Shown: positions 62,542 through 64,000 of the stretch, one piece after another
How positions within the stretch are numbered: position 1 is the first letter of the stretch
Layout of the letters: each line of letters starts with the position of its first letter
Origin: Geoanaerobacter pelophilus
Lineage (GTDB): Bacteria > Desulfobacterota > Desulfuromonadia > Geobacterales > DSM-12255
Reading direction: 5' to 3'
Assembly (NCBI RefSeq): GCF_018476885.1
Contig: NZ_JAHCVJ010000007.1
Span: 62,001 to 126,000, forward strand
Length of the DNA: 64,000 nucleotides
Program-made: the position numbers and the translations under genes
Notes under the pieces: model-generated
Told to the model about the DNA's origin: nothing
Databases searched by the model: none
What the model saw: only the letters and a program-made list of their open reading frames with translations

Positions 62542-62929
62542 CGCTATGCGTGTTTCGTAACTTTTCGATTTCATCGAAGATACCGGCCCTACTTACCTCC
62601 GGCGTGACTCAACTTCCCTGTAACGGTTATTTTGTGGTGGACTGTCATTATTCTCGATAATTATTGCCCTCCTTTTGTTGAGACGTTTGTTGCATGTGAA
62701 TTAACTTTATCCTCTCCTATGGCAAAATAACAGTCTGTTTTTTTAAATTTATTGGGAGTATGATCTATTAGTTTGAGAGTCAGGATGGTTGGTTATTCTG
62801 TCTTGAGACCTTCATTAACAACCAGAAAGGGCTCCGGGTTAGGGCGGCATTCATCGAAACTGCCTTTGAGTATTCAGCAATAGCCTCATCAACCCGGGGT
62901 TACATCTTCCAGCTTCAATTAGCCATTTC

Positions 62930-63544
62930 ATGAACTTTCTCTTTCACATGCTCCTCTCCGGCGATGATGACCAGATTCTTGTCGGCAACTTCATGGGTGA
63001 TTTTGTCAAAGGTCCTTTGGCAGAAAGGTTCCCTGAACGCATCAGGCAGGGGATCAACCTCCACCGGAAAATAGACTCGTTTGCCAGCCGTTCAGAGCTG
63101 TTTCAGCAGAGCCGGCGTCGTCTTGACCTTCATTACGGCCTGTATCGAGGAGTAATGATTGACCTGTTCTATGATCATTTCCTGGTGGCTGAGTGGGACA
63201 ACTGGTCGGAAGAATCGTTCGATAGCTATCTAAACCGGAGCAGGGCAATTATAACCAGGCTCAATGACGAGCTCCCGGAGCGGCTGCAACAGGTTGTGCC
63301 GATAATCTTCGATGAGCTTCTTCCATCCTATGGCCAGGTGAGCGGCATAGGCAGCGCACTGACCCGGATGTCCAGAAGGTTGAAACGTGCCAACCCGCTT
63401 GCCGGCGGTGAGGTGGAGCTGGAGCGGCATTACGAAGCCCTTCGTGCCGATTTCCATGGCTTTATGCCCCAGGTACGAAGCTTTAGCGATGAGATGCTGA
63501 ACTCAAATCCCGCGATGAACATAATCAGCCCATTGATTGGATAA
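62930..63544 (+). CDS. Acyl carrier protein phosphodiesterase-like protein (AcpH/DUF479), 204 aa
   Basis: Starts MNFLFHMLLSGDDDQILVGNFMGDFVKG, the AcpH opening, with IRQGINLHRKIDSFASRS and DLFYDHFLVAEW, which supply the His/Asp metal ligands of this HD-like fold. AcpH removes the 4'-phosphopantetheine group from acyl carrier protein. Length fits. Single gene. Confidence 0.85.
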   Translation: MNFLFHMLLSGDDDQILVGNFMGDFVKGPLAERFPERIRQGINLHRKIDSFASRSELFQQSRRRLDLHYGLYRGVMIDLFYDHFLVAEWDNWSEESFDSYLNRSRAIITRLNDELPERLQQVVPIIFDELLPSYGQVSGIGSALTRMSRRLKRANPLAGGEVELERHYEALRADFHGFMPQVRSFSDEMLNSNPAMNIISPLIG

Positions 63545-63601
63545 CAGCCTGTTGCCGGATTCCGTATTTTCAAGAAATGACAGGATTGTTTTGGTCTGCG
63601 T

Positions 63602-64000
63602 ATGAGCAAAAGCCCCCAATTTGACATAGTCATTCAGGAGCAGCAGCGCCTGACTGACGTGCTCTCCTCGATCGAAGAGACTGCCAGGCAGAACAAGGCT
63701 AAGATCGCCAATCATTATGCCTACACCGCTGAACTGGAGAAGGCACGCCTTGATTCGGTTAGCTGGCGTGAAAAGAACTCGTTGACCTTCAAGCTCATCG
63801 AAAACGATAAATTTGATCCTGCCAAGTATCTTACCTCCTTCCAGATGATCGATAGCCCGTACTTCGGGGTTGTTGGGATCAAAGACACTGATAAGCGGAT
63901 CGGCGCAAAAGAATATCTCATAGGCAAGCAAGGGTTTGTTTCGCATGACAACCGGGCATTGATCGTCGATTGGCGCAAGGCGCCGATCTCGCGTTTTTTC
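63602..64000 (+). CDS. HelD-like UvrD/Rep-family protein, N-terminal part (runs off right edge)
   Basis: An open frame of 133 codons to the last base. It has an N-terminal coiled coil (VIQEQQRLTDVLSSIEETARQNKAK) followed by IGAKEYLIGKQGFVSHDNRALIVDWRKAPIS, which resembles the N-terminal region of HelD-type helicases (IGR... LIVDWRAPIS). HelD proteins remodel RNA polymerase; other UvrD-like proteins share this domain. The ATPase motifs would lie beyond the edge, so the call is provisional. Confidence 0.75.
   Translation, partial: MSKSPQFDIVIQEQQRLTDVLSSIEETARQNKAKIANHYAYTAELEKARLDSVSWREKNSLTFKLIENDKFDPAKYLTSFQMIDSPYFGVVGIKDTDKRIGAKEYLIGKQGFVSHDNRALIVDWRKAPISRFF

Noticed and set aside
1-64000. 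CRISPR arrays, tRNA or rRNA genes
   Set aside because: No regularly spaced direct repeats of array size were seen, and no sequence with a tRNA clover-leaf pattern apart from the tRNA-like part of ssrA.

Overview
The window looks like chromosomal DNA of a Geobacter-like member of the Desulfuromonadales (Geobacteraceae). This rests on gene content: PEP-CTERM proteins with sigma-54-type promoters, a bacteriohemerythrin, a malic enzyme/phosphotransacetylase fusion, an ssrA tag reading ADNYNYAVAA, and a dispersed palindromic repeat of a kind I associate with Geobacter. There is no rRNA, tRNA or CRISPR array. Most of the sequence is core metabolism and envelope genes, with accessory DNA at about 14.2-16.8 kb and 45.6-55 kb.

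1-9.2 kb (minus strand): the start of a secreted PKD-domain protein that runs off the left edge, a PEP-CTERM protein, then a compact seven-gene MoxR/DUF58/BatA-BatD aerotolerance-type operon and an HD-domain protein. 9.3-15.7 kb (plus): dCMP deaminase, nrdR, ribD-ribE-ribBA-ribH-nusB and, after a repeat element, homoserine dehydrogenase. 15.8-19.3 kb: a probably frameshifted membrane protein, an orphan HigA-like antitoxin, a HAD phosphatase, threonine synthase and a small membrane protein. 19.5-26.5 kb (minus): a second MoxR/DUF58 module, this time with a transglutaminase-like membrane protein, a TonB/TolA-like protein and an 801-residue TPR protein.

26.6-32.7 kb (minus): six tightly packed genes encoding a methyltransferase, two B12-binding-type radical SAM proteins and a complete NitT/TauT-type ABC importer. 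I do not recognise this set as a described pathway, and it is my main candidate for an undescribed system. 32.9-45 kb: malic enzyme fusion, HIT protein, ROK glucokinase, 6-phosphofructokinase, a GAF-containing chemoreceptor-like protein, then panB-panC and a PLP decarboxylase that probably supplies beta-alanine (PanP type). A strong terminator ends four bases before the panB start codon, which suggests attenuation control. An amidohydrolase follows.

45-55 kb: smpB and ssrA with the repeat family between them, a HepT/MntA toxin-antitoxin pair, a second ROK kinase, a RuvC-fold protein, a divergent RNase H-like protein flanked by two short remnants that resemble the N-terminus of an HNH restriction-type protein, an alpha/beta hydrolase, a very short phage-hub-like protein, an exported beta-carbonic anhydrase with a PEP-CTERM protein, and an AT-rich carboxypeptidase-regulatory-domain protein. 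55-64 kb: membrane proteins (YvlD-like, MFS, M48 peptidase), a DUF3750 lipoprotein, a radical SAM protein, a MaoC-like protein, bacteriohemerythrin, a small exported lysine/alanine-rich protein, an HU-family protein, an AcpH-like phosphodiesterase and the start of a HelD-like helicase cut by the right edge.
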